Part shown: positions 35,244 through 47,868 of the stretch, in pieces
Numbering within the stretch: position 1 is the stretch's first letter
Layout: the number at the start of each line of letters is the position of its first letter
Origin: Aquila chrysaetos chrysaetos
Taxonomy: Eukaryota; Chordata; Aves; Accipitriformes; Accipitridae
DNA: 64,000 nucleotides
Direction: 5' to 3'
NCBI RefSeq assembly: GCF_900496995.4
Contig: NC_044007.1
Span: 74,500,742 to 74,564,741, forward strand
Program-made: the position numbers and the translations under genes
The notes under the pieces: generated by a model
What the model was told of the DNA's origin: nothing
The model's database searches: none
Seen by the model: only the letters and a program-made list of their open reading frames with translations

Positions 35244-38200
35244 TAATACGTACACACTTTCCTGTTTGTCCAAATTTTTTTTTTGGTATAATGAATGTAT
35301 GCCAAAATAAAAAATATGCAAGAAAATGGGGTGGACTGTAAATCAGCTGGGGCTTATTTCTACAAATTGCAAAACTATATGGTCCAAATTAAGCAAAACC
35401 CTTACAAACTTGTATGCTTCCATCAATTTCCCTTCCCTTGTTATAACATCATTCACTGGAGTTTGAACCTAGGACATTGATCTAACAGATTAAACTCCTA
35501 AAAGCAGGTGTTAAATCACGCACTCTCTCTTTCATAGAAAAAAAGTAAAAACTATCTTTGCAAAAGCACCAGGGAGTGAACAAGCCTCGGGGACGACCAA
35601 TATGGACTGGCTTGTGTTCATGGTGTTCAGGACAAGCATCCTCTGGAGCAGAAAGGCAGGGAGAGCTCTGGTGGTTTTTGCATCTCTGCTGCTTATGGGG
35701 AGTGGGCCTTGGAAAGATCCATCAGTTCAACCGTGCCTGTTTCCTCCTGTAAGAAGGTATTTTGATCTCTGTACAGGAGCTCAGGAGTGAGGTAGCAAGT
35801 ATCTGCCAAGGGCAACGCAAGCTCACAGTGTAGCTAGATTCTCCTTGCCTGCCTTAAGCTTATTCCTAATGAATAGGCTGGCTATAGGAACTTGTTTCCT
35901 GCTCCACTTTTCCTCTTCTTCTTGACCTGTTTTCTGGTAGTTGTTGTGATTTCAGTAATGAGATGCTTCTAGCTGGGTGTTTGTGCTTGAGGATGTTATG
36001 GCTGAGGTATTACCAGACATCTATAGAATCCCAAGTCTAGATTCACTGCTTAGAAACTGGGTTGTCGAATACAAGGGCCAAAAACATTGAGTTCTGTTCC
36101 TTTCTGAAATAGTAAAGCTTCACTTAAAAATTATGCCTATTCAGAACTTTGCTGACACATTTTGAATATCAAATATATATGTGTATTCTACAGCTGTCTT
36201 CTGGTTACTGATGATATTAATGGAATATGATTGAATGATAAGCAAAATCATAAATAAGGGTATTGCCCCCTTTCCTTGCAACCCAAAAATGAATCTATAA
36301 TTGTTTTTATTGTGCTACCAAGCAAGTTGGGTCAATTACCAGTGAGTATTTTAATATTTGATGTTTATAACTCCATAGCTTTCAGTGCACAATTGTTTTA
36401 ATGTCTTTTGGAGAATATCTAATATATCTGCTTTTATGGGTCTGTTCCACTGATCACATGGATAGCATTACCATTTTTAGTGCTGGTGTTAGGACAAAGC
36501 ACTGCTGAATAAGTGATGAAGTCTTTGTTTAATGTGATATATAAATGTGTTTCTATATAATTTTTATTCTTCTTTATGGAAATTGTTGTGACCTGTGCTT
36601 ACATTGCATTTATACTCTGCAGCAAATGCTAAAATTAAATAAGTAAAATAAAAGGGAAACGAATTGAAAAATAGGGATATCTCAGAAATACAGCTGGTGA
36701 AATAGAATTGTAAAACTAAAGAGTATTTCAAAAAGTAATAAATTTTGCAGAAAAAAATCAAAGATTACATGAATAGAGGAAACATTTTTAAGTTGAGAAT
36801 ATTAAAGTTTGATTAAAACAGTTCAGGGTGAGAAAAATGTTTCTGGATTTCTTGTCTGTGTAGGTTTTTCTGCTCCACAGGAGGATTTTGTTAAGAATGA
36901 CTAAAGTTATGTAAAAAGTGACTTTTTATTATTGTAATACAATAATTTAGTGAGGAGTTTGAATGAGATTTTGTAACCAAAAAATGAAAGGAGAAGGCAG
37001 TTTGGCTTTCTTCTGTTTTTCTGACAAGCCTATTTTCCTGACCAAGTGTATAGTCCCTCTTTGTGACCGCTATGTGACTTACCCTTGGACGTCACGTAAA
37101 TGTATGTCAGTGCTCTGATCTGCCTTTTTGAGACCCTTTTATGCCTCCTGACTGCTTTGATCATCGATTTCTCAGATCAATTCTCACTGCAGCAGCCTCT
37201 TAGAGATGAGGGCTTAAGATATTGCAACACCTTGTAACATTACCTGTTCTTTCTCCTATGCTTCAGTATTTCAGCTGTGCTGTACCGGATAACTGATCTG
37301 GAGCACACAGAACTACAAGACCACACTTTGTTTCTGGGTCATTTTTAAGCCTGTCCAATTCCCCACTCTAGTTTGGAGCATGTAGGGAGGACAGAGAAAG
37401 AGCAGTGCTTTTCAGCACGTCTCTTGACTGGTCTTGGACCCTGGGCTTTCAGCAGGCTGCTCTGCTCCCTGTGGTTCTCCTCAAGTTCTCCTTTACAGGA
37501 AAACTTCTGATAAGGTCACCAAGAAGCTCGTCTACCAGTACTGGTGGTTAGAGAAACTTATCTAGACAGCTGCAGAGCTAGATACAGGACTCTGCATCGG
37601 TAGCAATGAAACAGTGGTTTTTACTCAAAAAAACCCCCACCCACCTTCAAAAAAGGGAGAAGGTATTGATTTCTGTAGCTCTTTTTGGCTAGATTGGAAG
37701 AGAAAATGTGATTTTGTAGAGAAATTTCCGCTGCCTAAGATACATTAAGTTACAATACTCATCCTGCTACAAACATAGTGACTGGCCTAACGGCAGAGGA
37801 GCATTCCTCACTTTTGTTGGAAGGTGAAAGATTTAGAAAGGAGTAAAAATGAAAGCTGTCAGAATTGTAAGCTGTTTACTATCCAGACTTCCAGATGTTA
37901 GAGGCTCTATCCTAGGATCAGTCTTAGTAACAAATGAGATTAATCTGCATTTTTTTCCCCCTTTTCTTTTTAGAAAAGCTATTTGCAAATTCTATACATG
38001 AGTAATGTCTCCTGTCTGCTAACACGTACTTCTTCAGGTATGACTGGAAGTTTACACAAAAAGCTGAGCATACAAAGGTTTGGCCACTTCCAGGAATGGT
38101 TAGCTGAAGAAAAAGAGATAAGATCTCAGAAATAGGATGTTGGCAGTGACGAGCTGCTTCGACTGTATTGAGATGATCAAAGGAAGACAACCAGTTGGCT

Positions 38201-39540
38201 ACACCTTTAGAAGCTCAGAGAGTTTTTGTAAGCATTGCAAGTCCTCAGAGTTGTTTACACATTAAAGACCATGAATCCTAATTTTCAGGAGGATTCTGGA
38301 TATAGTATGTGGGATCAAACTGGGACAGGATTACAGGGTGTAATGTAGCACTAGTCAGGTATCCCTGACCTAATTAAGATCAGATGAGATCTTTGCAGAC
38401 ATATGTAACTCAGATCCTGAGTGTGGCAAAACTTTCACATTAATTAGTCCTGCCTCAAAATGACATTTGTTTTACTCTACTGTAATGACTTAGCTTTTCT
38501 CTACCCTTCATACTCTGGGGTATTGACACATTTGCACATTTTTTTTTCACTTTTTAAAAAGAGTAATGGAAAAACGTTGTGTAAACCTTCAAGGACTTTT
38601 GACATAAGCTGCAAAGCCCAGAAAATCAGGGCTTTTCCTGAGGCTATATCAGTAGTTAAGTTCAAAATGCTACTATGTGACTATTGCTACAGCAGATATA
38701 ACAGTATTTAAAACACTTGAATGAGTACTACTGTGAATGCATTTCATAAGGCCCACAAAGTACTAAATGCACACCATTAACTGTAAAAACTATGCATTTG
38801 TTTTTGTCTGACTCAGTATAGGGCTCTCTGGACTTATTTGGAACCAGAGAAAAACGGATGGCAAAGTTGGGTTTTTTATTTCAATCCATGTAATGCAAAC
38901 AGATGGGAGTCAAGTTGATGATTCATTTTAATGATTTAGTTGGCTAATTTGTCCCAGATTTGCTCATCCCCTTAACTTTCATTCATGGTTTGAAGAACCT
39001 GCAAGTATCTTTGTACAATAAAGAGTACAGTAAGTGGTGGTTGGGTCAGCCTGCTATTTCTCTGAATTTTGTCTTTAATACCAGCCGTCACTAGCAGAGA
39101 ATTCATTCTCTCCTGTAGTCACATTTATAGAACTGGAGTTTAGCTGTCTGCTTTGTCTAATTGGCATTATAATTCACAGCCAGTCAGCATATTAGTGTTT
39201 CAGTTTCCCATTTAAAATCATGGCAAAACACACATAACTATAATGGGCTGAAAGTTTTACGTTTCAACAATTATATTTTGTAATGCTTAACTAACAATGA
39301 TTATTCTCTCAAAACAGATCATTTACATGGGAAGAAATTGCCAATATTAAGTTGGATATTTTCACATAAGGGAAAGAGACCTTTGAAATTAATCCTTTCA
39401 TCCAAAGCCTCAAACTGGTATTTTGTCTGGCTGTCCTTTGTGGCCACCCCTTTCTTCCTCACTATGTTCTGTTTTCTTCCTCTCCATTCATGCAGTTAAA
39501 GACTAGCTGTTAGTCTTTCTTTTCTTGTGCTTTCCCTCCT
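35244..39540. other. Mostly unique non-coding DNA
   Basis: AT-rich DNA. Around 35558-35790 two overlapping plus frames (64 and 62 codons) lie in a GC-richer patch without recognised domains. An 88-codon minus frame (37924-38190) includes a good minus-strand acceptor at 38104-38105 but no convincing donor. No repeat family is recognised. Confidence 0.5.
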
Positions 39541-39858
39541 GCCACTGCCCAGAACACTATCCAGAGCCATGAAAAGCAAGTCTTACAGCGACATGGCACC
39601 TCAGAAAGAATCCAGTCAGACAACGGGACTCATTTCCAAAACAACCTCGTAGACACCTGGGCCAAAGAGCATGGCATTGAGTGGGTATGTCACATCCCCT
39701 GTCATGCACCAGCCTCCAGAAAAATCAAACAAGACAATGGACTGTTAAAGCCTACACCGAGAGCAATGGGTGCTGGGACATTCAAACATTGGGATACACA
39801 TTTGGCAAAAGCCACCATCAAGCTGACCCTGCCCAGTCAAAACTTTTACATACTGTAG
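39541..39858 (+). pseudogene. ERVL-type integrase fragment (endogenous retrovirus pol)
   Basis: One frame is open for 105 codons from 39541 and ends at TAG (39856-39858). It carries the retroviral integrase core around the second catalytic Asp (SDNGTHF, Asp at 39619-39621). Thirty-six codons later, where DD35E integrases have the catalytic Glu, the codon at 39727-39729 is Lys. The spacing is thus kept but the active site is broken. Upstream and downstream pol regions are missing, and there is no own LTR on +. The similarity ends near 39890, just before an LTR-like sequence on the opposite strand. The fragment is a dead relic. The family call rests on recognition of the core sequence. Confidence 0.8.
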
Positions 39859-39896
39859 AAGGGGACTCAAAAGAGAGAAGCAGCAATATGTTTTAC

Positions 39897-40746
39897 TGAG
39901 GTAAGATAATAATTTGACAGAGTTCAATAAATTTGATGGAGTTTAACAAAGTTTAATAGTAGTTTACCAAGGTTCAATTAGTTTGATGGCAAGATTCACC
40001 TTATTAATTACTGCGTGGAAGAAACATAGAAAGGAAAATTGAGTTAGAATTGAGTTAGAATGATTCACACAGAGACTGGAGATGCAAAGGGTAAGGAAGA
40101 CCGTCCTGTTGAGTCACGATGTTCAGAGTGGAACCCCTTACTTTCTAAACTCCTTATGGAGCCCAGGTGCAGCTAGGTCCAATCTTAGTTTCAGACTTGG
40201 ACAACAGTTTATGTCTAATGAAATTATCTATACAAAGTTTACAATAATTAATAGTGAGTAGCTCCATGGATTAGTAGTGTTTCATTAGTATTAATTCAGC
40301 ATGCTATCTGTCACTTGCCAAGGATCTGTCGCAAGTAAGGGATCTCTCGACCTCGGGAAGGAAGGATCTCTTAGTCTCAGGTAAGGGGTCTCAAACCTTG
40401 AGAGGCATCCCTGCTGAATGGGAGAGTCACCTGGCATGCCGTCCAGCTGCAGTTCAGGGAGAGCTCGAACTGGGCTCATCCTGATGGCAATATTTATAGA
40501 GTGATGTAGTTGGCTGCTAGTCAACAGTATAAACAAGATGGATATCTTTGTTTTAGCTCTGGTATCTTGTTCTGTACTTTGGTTATATTGCATTTATGGG
40601 CTTCAAACCACCTTTTGAAATATTTTTCCAAGGCACCTTCATCCCTTTGTACATAAACCAGGAGCTTTCCAGCTCACAGGTTCACTACAGGGCTCCTTAG
40701 TCAGCCCGAACCAAAATATGGCTAGGGGCCAAGTGTATCCATCACA
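39897..40746 (-). mobile_element. Probable LTR of another retroelement
   Basis: Read on -, the segment starts TGTGATGGATACACTTGG, the same first eight bases as LTR copy 3, and ends CTTACCTCA, giving TG...CA borders. A TATA box TCTATAAATA (complement of 40491-40500) lies at a plausible place. Between 39911 and 39995 are degenerate GTTCAATA/GTTTAACA/GTTTGATGG units. I find no matching duplication at the borders (TTTAC left, AACTC right), so the ends may be wrong, mutated or rearranged. The neighbouring integrase is on the other strand and so does not belong to the same provirus. Confidence 0.5.
40491..40500 (-). promoter_or_regulatory. TATA box in the LTR-like sequence
   Basis: On - the sequence is TCTATAAATA, a good TATA match, about 245 bp from the putative 5' end of the LTR. 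It supports the orientation given for that element. Confidence 0.4.
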
Positions 40747-41060
40747 AACTCTCATGCCATTCATGGGCTAAAGGAGTTGGAGTGATTACTCACGGGAGTG
40801 CCTTGGCATCCTGTGGGTCATGCCACCATTCTCATCATGGCAAATATCAAGAGGAAAAGTGAAACCTAAGGAAAAGGTGGCTAACTGAGCAATACCAGAC
40901 TAACAAATGGGAGCCGGTACACCTGGTTGGTTGTTCAATGGCTGCTGAGAGATCTACTCTGAAATGGTGAGCTTCAGGTTTGAAGAATGTTTCTGTGGGG
41001 TGTGCAGTTACTGCAGCGACTGTTCAGCGGCTCCTTCAGGAGAACAGAGATGAAGCCTGC
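40747..41060. other. Unassigned segment beside the LTR-like sequence
   Basis: The sequence is GC-richer than the DNA beyond 41.06 kb. A plus-strand frame near 40765-40865 includes a Cys-Gly-Ser-Cys-His-His-type cluster. It could be more retroviral internal sequence or an unrelated old repeat. I cannot assign it. Confidence 0.25.
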
Positions 41061-44000
41061 TTTCTCAGTATTCTGAAATTTACTTTTTTCACATACGTGG
41101 TCCTAAGTCAGAAAATGTATTGTAAATTTTTATAGCTTGTAAAATCCTGTTTTGCTTTCTGTTTGGTAAATATGCCTTTTCTTGTGTGGGACATATTAGA
41201 CCACCAGTACCTCCAAGTTCACAACAAAGATGACACTCATATTTCTGTTGGCATTTTAGACTTGAGTTAATTAACATTTTTATAGGAGCAATAATTAACA
41301 TTTTATGAGCTGGATTCCTTCATCCCTTGAACCTACTTTGGCTTCACTTCATACTGGAACATATAAGTGGGTAATGTTACAAAATGCTAATGTTCAATTT
41401 GGGTTTAAGGGCAAAATGAACTTCATAAAAGCTGCTGAATTGCGGTAATAGCACAGACCTCCATTTGAAGGAAAAGAAATGGCAGGAAGCCCTTAGCGCC
41501 AGTCCAAATGTTAAGCTAACACTGAATAATAATTATTCTATAAATGTTATTCTGTTTGCTGCTATGCTGGCTAATATTGTCTTAGTGATACGACAGTCCC
41601 TCAACTATCTGTATCTGTGGTTTTTTATACTTAGATTGTAAGCAAATAGGGGCAGGCCTCTGGTCTAGTGCCACTCCTAGCAAAATAGGGTTTGGAGTAA
41701 GGTGCTGAAGTGCTACCCCAGGTCAAAATTTTAATTGTAATGAATGATCCATCAGATCATTTGAGGAGATGCCTAGGGAAGCAGCATGTTTTAATGCCAT
41801 GCCTAGATTAGTTGCTCTCAGTCACTCTCCAAAGTCTAATTTCCTTCTGCCTGCAATAGCACTTTTGACAACTGCAGACACAGGGACCTAGAATTCCAGC
41901 AGTAACAACAACATGCATATTAGTGCCTTCTTAGACATAGTATCTTGCATTATACGGAAAATACAATAAAATAGATATCTGTTATATTTGATTCAGTTTC
42001 TACAGTGTCTATTCTTTGCATGAGTGTTTTTCCATGTAAGGTGTCCCATTAATTTAAAAAGAACTATTACTGTGATTAGTTCTGTTATTAAAGAACGGTG
42101 CTGAGGAATGTAACCCAGGTGAAAGACTTGGCTTCCTATATTGAAATACAGGAGAAGTGAGACACAGATAGATGTCAAAGTGCAACCACGGTATGTTCTT
42201 AATGTTTCTATGACCCAAATGACTTATTTTTTTTAAGATTTCAGTTCACAGAGATGTGTACTTATAGCTATTTTTCTCTTAAATGTTCTTCTTTATCAAT
42301 ACAGTATTCCAGGGCCAGTTCTTTCAACCTCCTGGATCTTGGTTTAATTGGGATGAGTGATCTGATGCATGTGTTGTGCAATATATTCCTTTCCACACTT
42401 GAGAGAAATATCTTATTAAGGAACAATCTTATTTTTTCAACTTTGAGATTTTTAAAATAATTTAGCTTAAGTTAAACTTTTGTAGAATTAAACCAAAAAT
42501 GCCTGTTCAAGGCTTATCTACTCAAGATTTAAGTCCTTCCTCTTACATTTTGTAGGAAACTTAGAGAAGTACTGGAGGTTTGCTCAGCTACATTGAGTTT
42601 TGCAGCAAATGTCTCTTGCAATCTGTTTTACCTGTCTCCTGATACTGTTTGAAGTAGCAGGAAGCCTATGTGCATAGAAGAATGCACAGACTGTGGCATA
42701 GTGGAAAACAGTGTTATCTGTATTATCTGCTGGAGAGATCACATAGAATGCAGCATTATGTCATTTAATGTGAATAGGTTTAAGGCACTTTCTTGGCTCC
42801 AGCTGGCTAGGACAAATGTTCTCTTTCAAAGTCCCCTTACCTAAGAAACCCCAAGGGGGTTAGATGGGACAACAAAGAAAGGCAAATGACCTTGTTTCTA
42901 GTTGAAATGTTTTGGACTGAAAATTAATGTAGTTTCTGCAGCATTACTTCATGTGTAAACTTCAGATAATTTGTTAGCTTAAAAAAAAAAAAGAAGTAAT
43001 AGGTAAAAGAATTGCTGATGATACTAGGGCAAATTGCTGTTTCACAAACATTGACAAGCAATAGAAAATTTCAAAAGCCAAGCTCTTTAATCTTCTTCAC
43101 CTGAGTTGTAGTGTCATCTTAAAATGTAACATATTAATGCTACGTCTTTGACAGACAATATAGTGTCAGAAGTAAATACATCAATGCCAATAATGAGGAA
43201 CAGTGTGGATTTTGAAAAGAAAGTTAAACCTTTTGCACAGTAAAGAGAAAATACTATGAGTCACAGATAATAATAAAAAAAGTTCAAGGAGGAAAAAGAC
43301 ACCCTTTTCTAATGGTCTAATGAGGTCTAATGAATTCCCTAGATGGCTATTTGCAGCTTAGGGTTACAATCTTGATTGATTACTTGCCAGCAAGTAATGA
43401 TGTAAATGGAAATCTAGTCGTTTTTCTACATATTCTTGTGACAGAAAAGAGATGTAAAGCTGTGTTTATGAATGTTGAAGTTATCAAAACACACCTAATT
43501 CAAGATCTAGAATTGTAAAATCCAGGAGCAATTGAAAAGATGCACTATACATAGTTTCTTGTTTTGATTTAATCTTTTAGCACTATTGTAATGCCTAGCA
43601 TTAAGTTACCATACAAAAGTAAACAAAATCAATTTACTTATCATTAACATCTTTATAGACTTCCTCTGGGAAGGTAACTATCCTCTCAGGAGACTAAATG
43701 CTGGTACCAGAGCTGGCCTACATGGCCATTGCTGTTATAGCTGTTCACAATCTGCCAGTTATAATCTTTCTCAAAAAAATTTTCTCTTCTGCAACTTGCT
43801 CAATAGTTTCCATAAGGTATGATTTAAAAAAATTATTTCGGCATTTTGGCTGGGCAAATAATAGTTCTCCTCTTCCATCTCCAGCTTGTGACTGTAGTTT
43901 GAGCATTTGCTGTATGTATTGAAGTATGATTAAGTGATTTTTATGAGATCAGCCCTTCCACATACATTTCTGTGCCAATTTAATGCTGGTACAAGAGAGT

Positions 44001-44519
44001 GCTCCAACCAGTTGCCATTGTGACTAGTATAGAGGTTGGCTGAGTTCAAATGGACCACAGGACACAGGTTAAGGATGTTGCTATAAGTGGCTCTACTAAA
44101 GTTTGAAAGTGTGCTATCCACGTTAAATCAGTTGCATCGTCATTCACCAGAGAGTGGGATTAGATGTAGGATACCTGGCAATGGAAGAAACCAATCACCA
44201 TGGAAGGTCCGGAGGCATTACCTAAGGTATGTATAAATTAGGTAGAAAGTCTGTGATGAACGTGGGCCTTATTCTCTTTTTTCCCACGTTTCAGGTTAGA
44301 GCTTCTTTCAGGAGTGCAGAACGACAGTCTTGTCATTGTTCTTCCTGTACTGTGAATTCATTGCAAATGACAGCATTGCAGGAGCTGTAAATTCATTAAT
44401 AATGTCCCTTTCAATCAGCAGAAGAATAAAGTCCACTGGAAGAAGTGTATAGCCTGCCAAGTTTATTCCCGTGTTTTTAGTCCATCTGAATAGATCAAGA
44501 ATATTGTCATCACACAGTG
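41061..44519. other. Unique non-coding DNA
   Basis: AT-rich sequence with several short A-tracts (for example 42980-42991). All open frames are under 75 codons and none is recognised. I see no repeat. Confidence 0.5.
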
Positions 44520-44710
44520 TTCAGAGAACCACAGAAGGTGGAAGGGTGCTCTGGAGGTCATCTGGTCCAAACTCCGTGTCAGCTTTCTAACGGTAGATCA
44601 GATCAGCTGTTGTTTCATCCTTCTAAGTCTTGAAAATCTCCAAGAAGAACATGCTGTACCTCTGCACCTGGTCCAGTGCTATACCATGCAGCTAGTAAAG
44701 AAGCTTTTAC
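44520..44710 (-). mobile_element. Old CR1 3' relic
   Basis: The + strand reads CAGAGAACCACAGAAGGTGG, then CTCTGGAGGTCATCTGGTCC and, 85 bp on, TTGAAAATCTCCAAG followed by CCAGTGCT and AGTAAAGAAG. This is the complement of a CR1 3' end in the correct order, with more divergence than the 16.8, 24 and 51 kb copies. It represents an older subfamily. Confidence 0.72.
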
Positions 44711-45577
44711 CTATGTCGTATCTCAACATCCCAATGTACTGTTTGTGGCCAGTGCCACTTGCATAATGAGCTGGGAAAGCAAGCTTTCATGAGCATGCTC
44801 TGTGGCAGATGAATTTTCCATATTCTGTGGTCTGTGGCCTGCACATATGGACTGTGAGTATCTCTACACTAGGTCAGGAGGGATGCTGTGCTGAACAGAA
44901 ACTCAAGTTGCAACATCCAAAATAAATAGGGTGGTTATCATTCATCAAAAATGAGGGTAAGGTCTGGAGAAGCTCATCAGGAATATAGGCTGACTGGTTA
45001 GCAGTGGATTTCCTTACAATATGTCCTGTTGGCCCCAGTGGTATTTCTGGAGTGTAATCTAAAGATCAGATAGGAGTATGATTTTCTTTCTAACCAAAGG
45101 ATACCTCATGAATTTTCCTCAAACCATATTTTCATATCTCTAATGCACCAGTTCTTAAGCTGTGAGGGAGAGTGCAAAGCACAAATACAATGTGGATACA
45201 TGACAGACTTAGTGAGAGTCAGTGATGTGAGTACATCTTTGCACACAGATTTAGATTTCATGTTCATGGGGATCCGTCTGAAGTGTCTTGTAGGACACCT
45301 GTGCTGTGTTTCATAGGACTCACATGCTTAAGACATTCCTAGAATCAATGGGGGTGATGATGTGTTTGTTCATAATTGCCGTATGCTTATTTTATGGGGT
45401 AAGATTTAGTTTAGCTAGTATTGTAAAGCCGTATTAACTTGAAAAAAGAATCTACATTTTTTTTGTAAGTATATGTAAAAATACACCCCCACACATGTGC
45501 ATGTACAGAGAGTTAGCAGTTAACCAAACTTCATTTTCCGGGTTTATTGTACATACCTGGTGTTTACATAAGAAAAC

Positions 45578-45597
45578 ATATATATATATATATATAT
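45578..45597. repeat. (AT)10 microsatellite
   Basis: Twenty bases of perfect AT alternation. Likely length-polymorphic. Confidence 0.92.
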
Positions 45598-47609
45598 GTA
45601 TTTGTAATATGTTTCTTCATCTATGAATCTGGCCATCTGTCTGTATTCACTGTCATATTCTGTCATTTCCTAAGATTAACTGGTAATAGCTGTGTCATCT
45701 TAGTTCTTCCTCATGGTAAATCTGTAAACTGAATGCCCTTTAATCTAAAAATTTCTTGTAAAGTTTAGGTGAGAAACCACATTACCTTGGTTTTATAGAC
45801 CTATTTTTGACTGTGTCCAGGACTTAGTATTCTTCTAAATGGAGTGTGTTGTTCGGTAAGTGCATGTTTATTAGGTAGTTGGCTATTACCTTGGCAGCTA
45901 AGGAAGGTCTCTCTTTTGTCCCTTTATGGGAGCTAGAGCAATACCAGAAACACTTCTTCTCACTTCATTAAATCTAGATACGCCTTAATGGTTTTTAAAG
46001 CCATGCCCCTAGTAATAGTAATAATATTGCAGTGCATTTGATACCTTGTTGCTAGCTAACTGTAGGCTGAACCTACTGCTGTTAGCTCTATGTACAATTA
46101 CTTTTTTATAATTTGTATGGAGTTTTAATTTGTAGATAAATTCCCTGATCAAATGAAATAATTTATAGTAAATAATGTCAGGAGCACACGAAACAGAGCA
46201 GCCTACTGGCAATAATGTGTTTTGGGGATTTCTTTTTCTTGGTTTCTTCCTCGGAAAAGGAATGGAGAGAGAGCATATTGCATTTGCTGAAACTATTGTA
46301 AATTACCAAAGGGTGATATTAATAGGAAAAAAGCCCTGTATTAAATTATTTTCAGATCTAAAAAAAAAGAATATCTATATTAGCTACTTGCTTTTTAAAG
46401 AGAAAAACCCCTCACTTTTTCTTCTGCTGATTATTTTGTTATTCATCTATGCTGAATTTACAAAATTACAGGGCAAACAGTATTAGAAAAGCAACTCGCT
46501 TTAGTGTTATTTCATCAAATCAGTTGTTTCTTAGATTTTGAAGTTGAAGAATACCATAAGAGTGCATGTGTTATATATGAAAGTACTGCATAATATCCAT
46601 AGGACACACAAAAAAATCTGCTTTGAACCCCATGGATTAAGAGGAAATAATGAATGCATCCTGCTTGGAACAAATGCCTTCCAGAAGGGTATTGCAGGCA
46701 TATTGCAAGCACTACTGTCACAGACAGGTTTATCAGAATAACTACAGAAGTCTTGTTTAGCAATCTCCAAGTAACTGAACAAAATTAACTCTTGACTTTT
46801 TTCTGTCACGGGCTTTGCAGACAGTTTGGCTGGTTTGCATAAATTAAATAATTCTGCAAGACTTGCAAGCTTGAGTCAGAGGACATAGTATTAGGAAGCT
46901 TATTCTTGTGGTATTATATGTGCCTATCTTTACTTCAAAAGAATTCCAATACCTACTGCTTCAAGGGCAAGAACTGTCTTACACAATCAATGAAATGATT
47001 GCTGAAAGTAAGAGGGGAGGAGGAGTCCTAATTGGACACTGAAAAATTGGCTTGTTAAATTGAACTTAGCTGGAGGTGGTTCCTTAAACTAAGAAGCGCC
47101 TGTTAAGATTGACATGAAAAACGTGATACACAATTATTTGTTTTTACTGAATTGCTCATTTAAGCAAACTAAATCTCTCTTTGGAAACTGTATTTTTTTA
47201 AATCTTAGTATAGTCATTACTGTGTGTCATATTTCCAGTGCAACAGACTACTTAAATTACTGGTTTTTCCATAGGTGTCTTACCTTGTCTTTCATTAATA
47301 TCTCCACATCTCTCTGAATGTTAGAGAGATGAGTACAAAGAAGCCAGCTACTTGTGCAGTGCTTTTTATGTGCTCTTGCAGTTGTAGTACTTTGTGTGGA
47401 GGTATAGAAGTTGTTGCTTTCCCTTGTTTCTAATAACATTTTAGAGTAAATAATTAAAATGGGATAGCCTGCTCCCAAATACAAATTATACTGCAAGAAA
47501 ATGTTTTATTTCTATGCACTGCATAGACTATACCATTTCCCTTCCCTTCCTACAGGATACGTGGAGCATTGCTGTAAAAAAAAACCCAAACAACTTTTTT
47601 TTTTCTTTC

Positions 47610-47868
47610 CCTTATGAGGTAACTCCAAGGAACTCTGGTATCATCCCTGGTATGGCATCAGGGTGCCATAAATGGGAGGCACCTGCCCCGGCTCACACTG
47701 ATCAAACTCCAGAGCAAGTGAACCTGGGTTTAAACGCAGATCATATAAACTGTTCTGCTGTCTGTGATCAGCCATCCAAGAACCCTGACATTTATTCTGC
47801 CACACTTTGGGGCACTGAATCCTCAAGACACATTGTAGTGGTTAAAAAAAAAAAGAAGAAAAAAAAGA
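47610..47868 (+). other. GC-richer block ending in an A-rich tract
   Basis: About 230 bp of balanced composition ends in an A-rich run (47844-47868, A11 then GAAG and A8). It sits inside a 129-codon frame (47514-47903) whose end is a run of lysines from the A-tract. An A-tailed block of different composition is what a retroposed RNA copy would look like. I recognise neither a parent gene nor a SINE family and see no clear target duplication. It may simply be chance composition. Confidence 0.2.

Noticed and set aside
38028..38103. Minus-strand exon after a good acceptor at 38104-38105
   Set aside because: The only nearby donor (GAA/GTACGT) is weak and the peptide is not recognised.
39541..40746. 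Integrase and LTR-like element as one provirus
   Set aside because: They are on opposite strands, and no primer-binding site or polypurine tract is apparent at the LTR-like borders.
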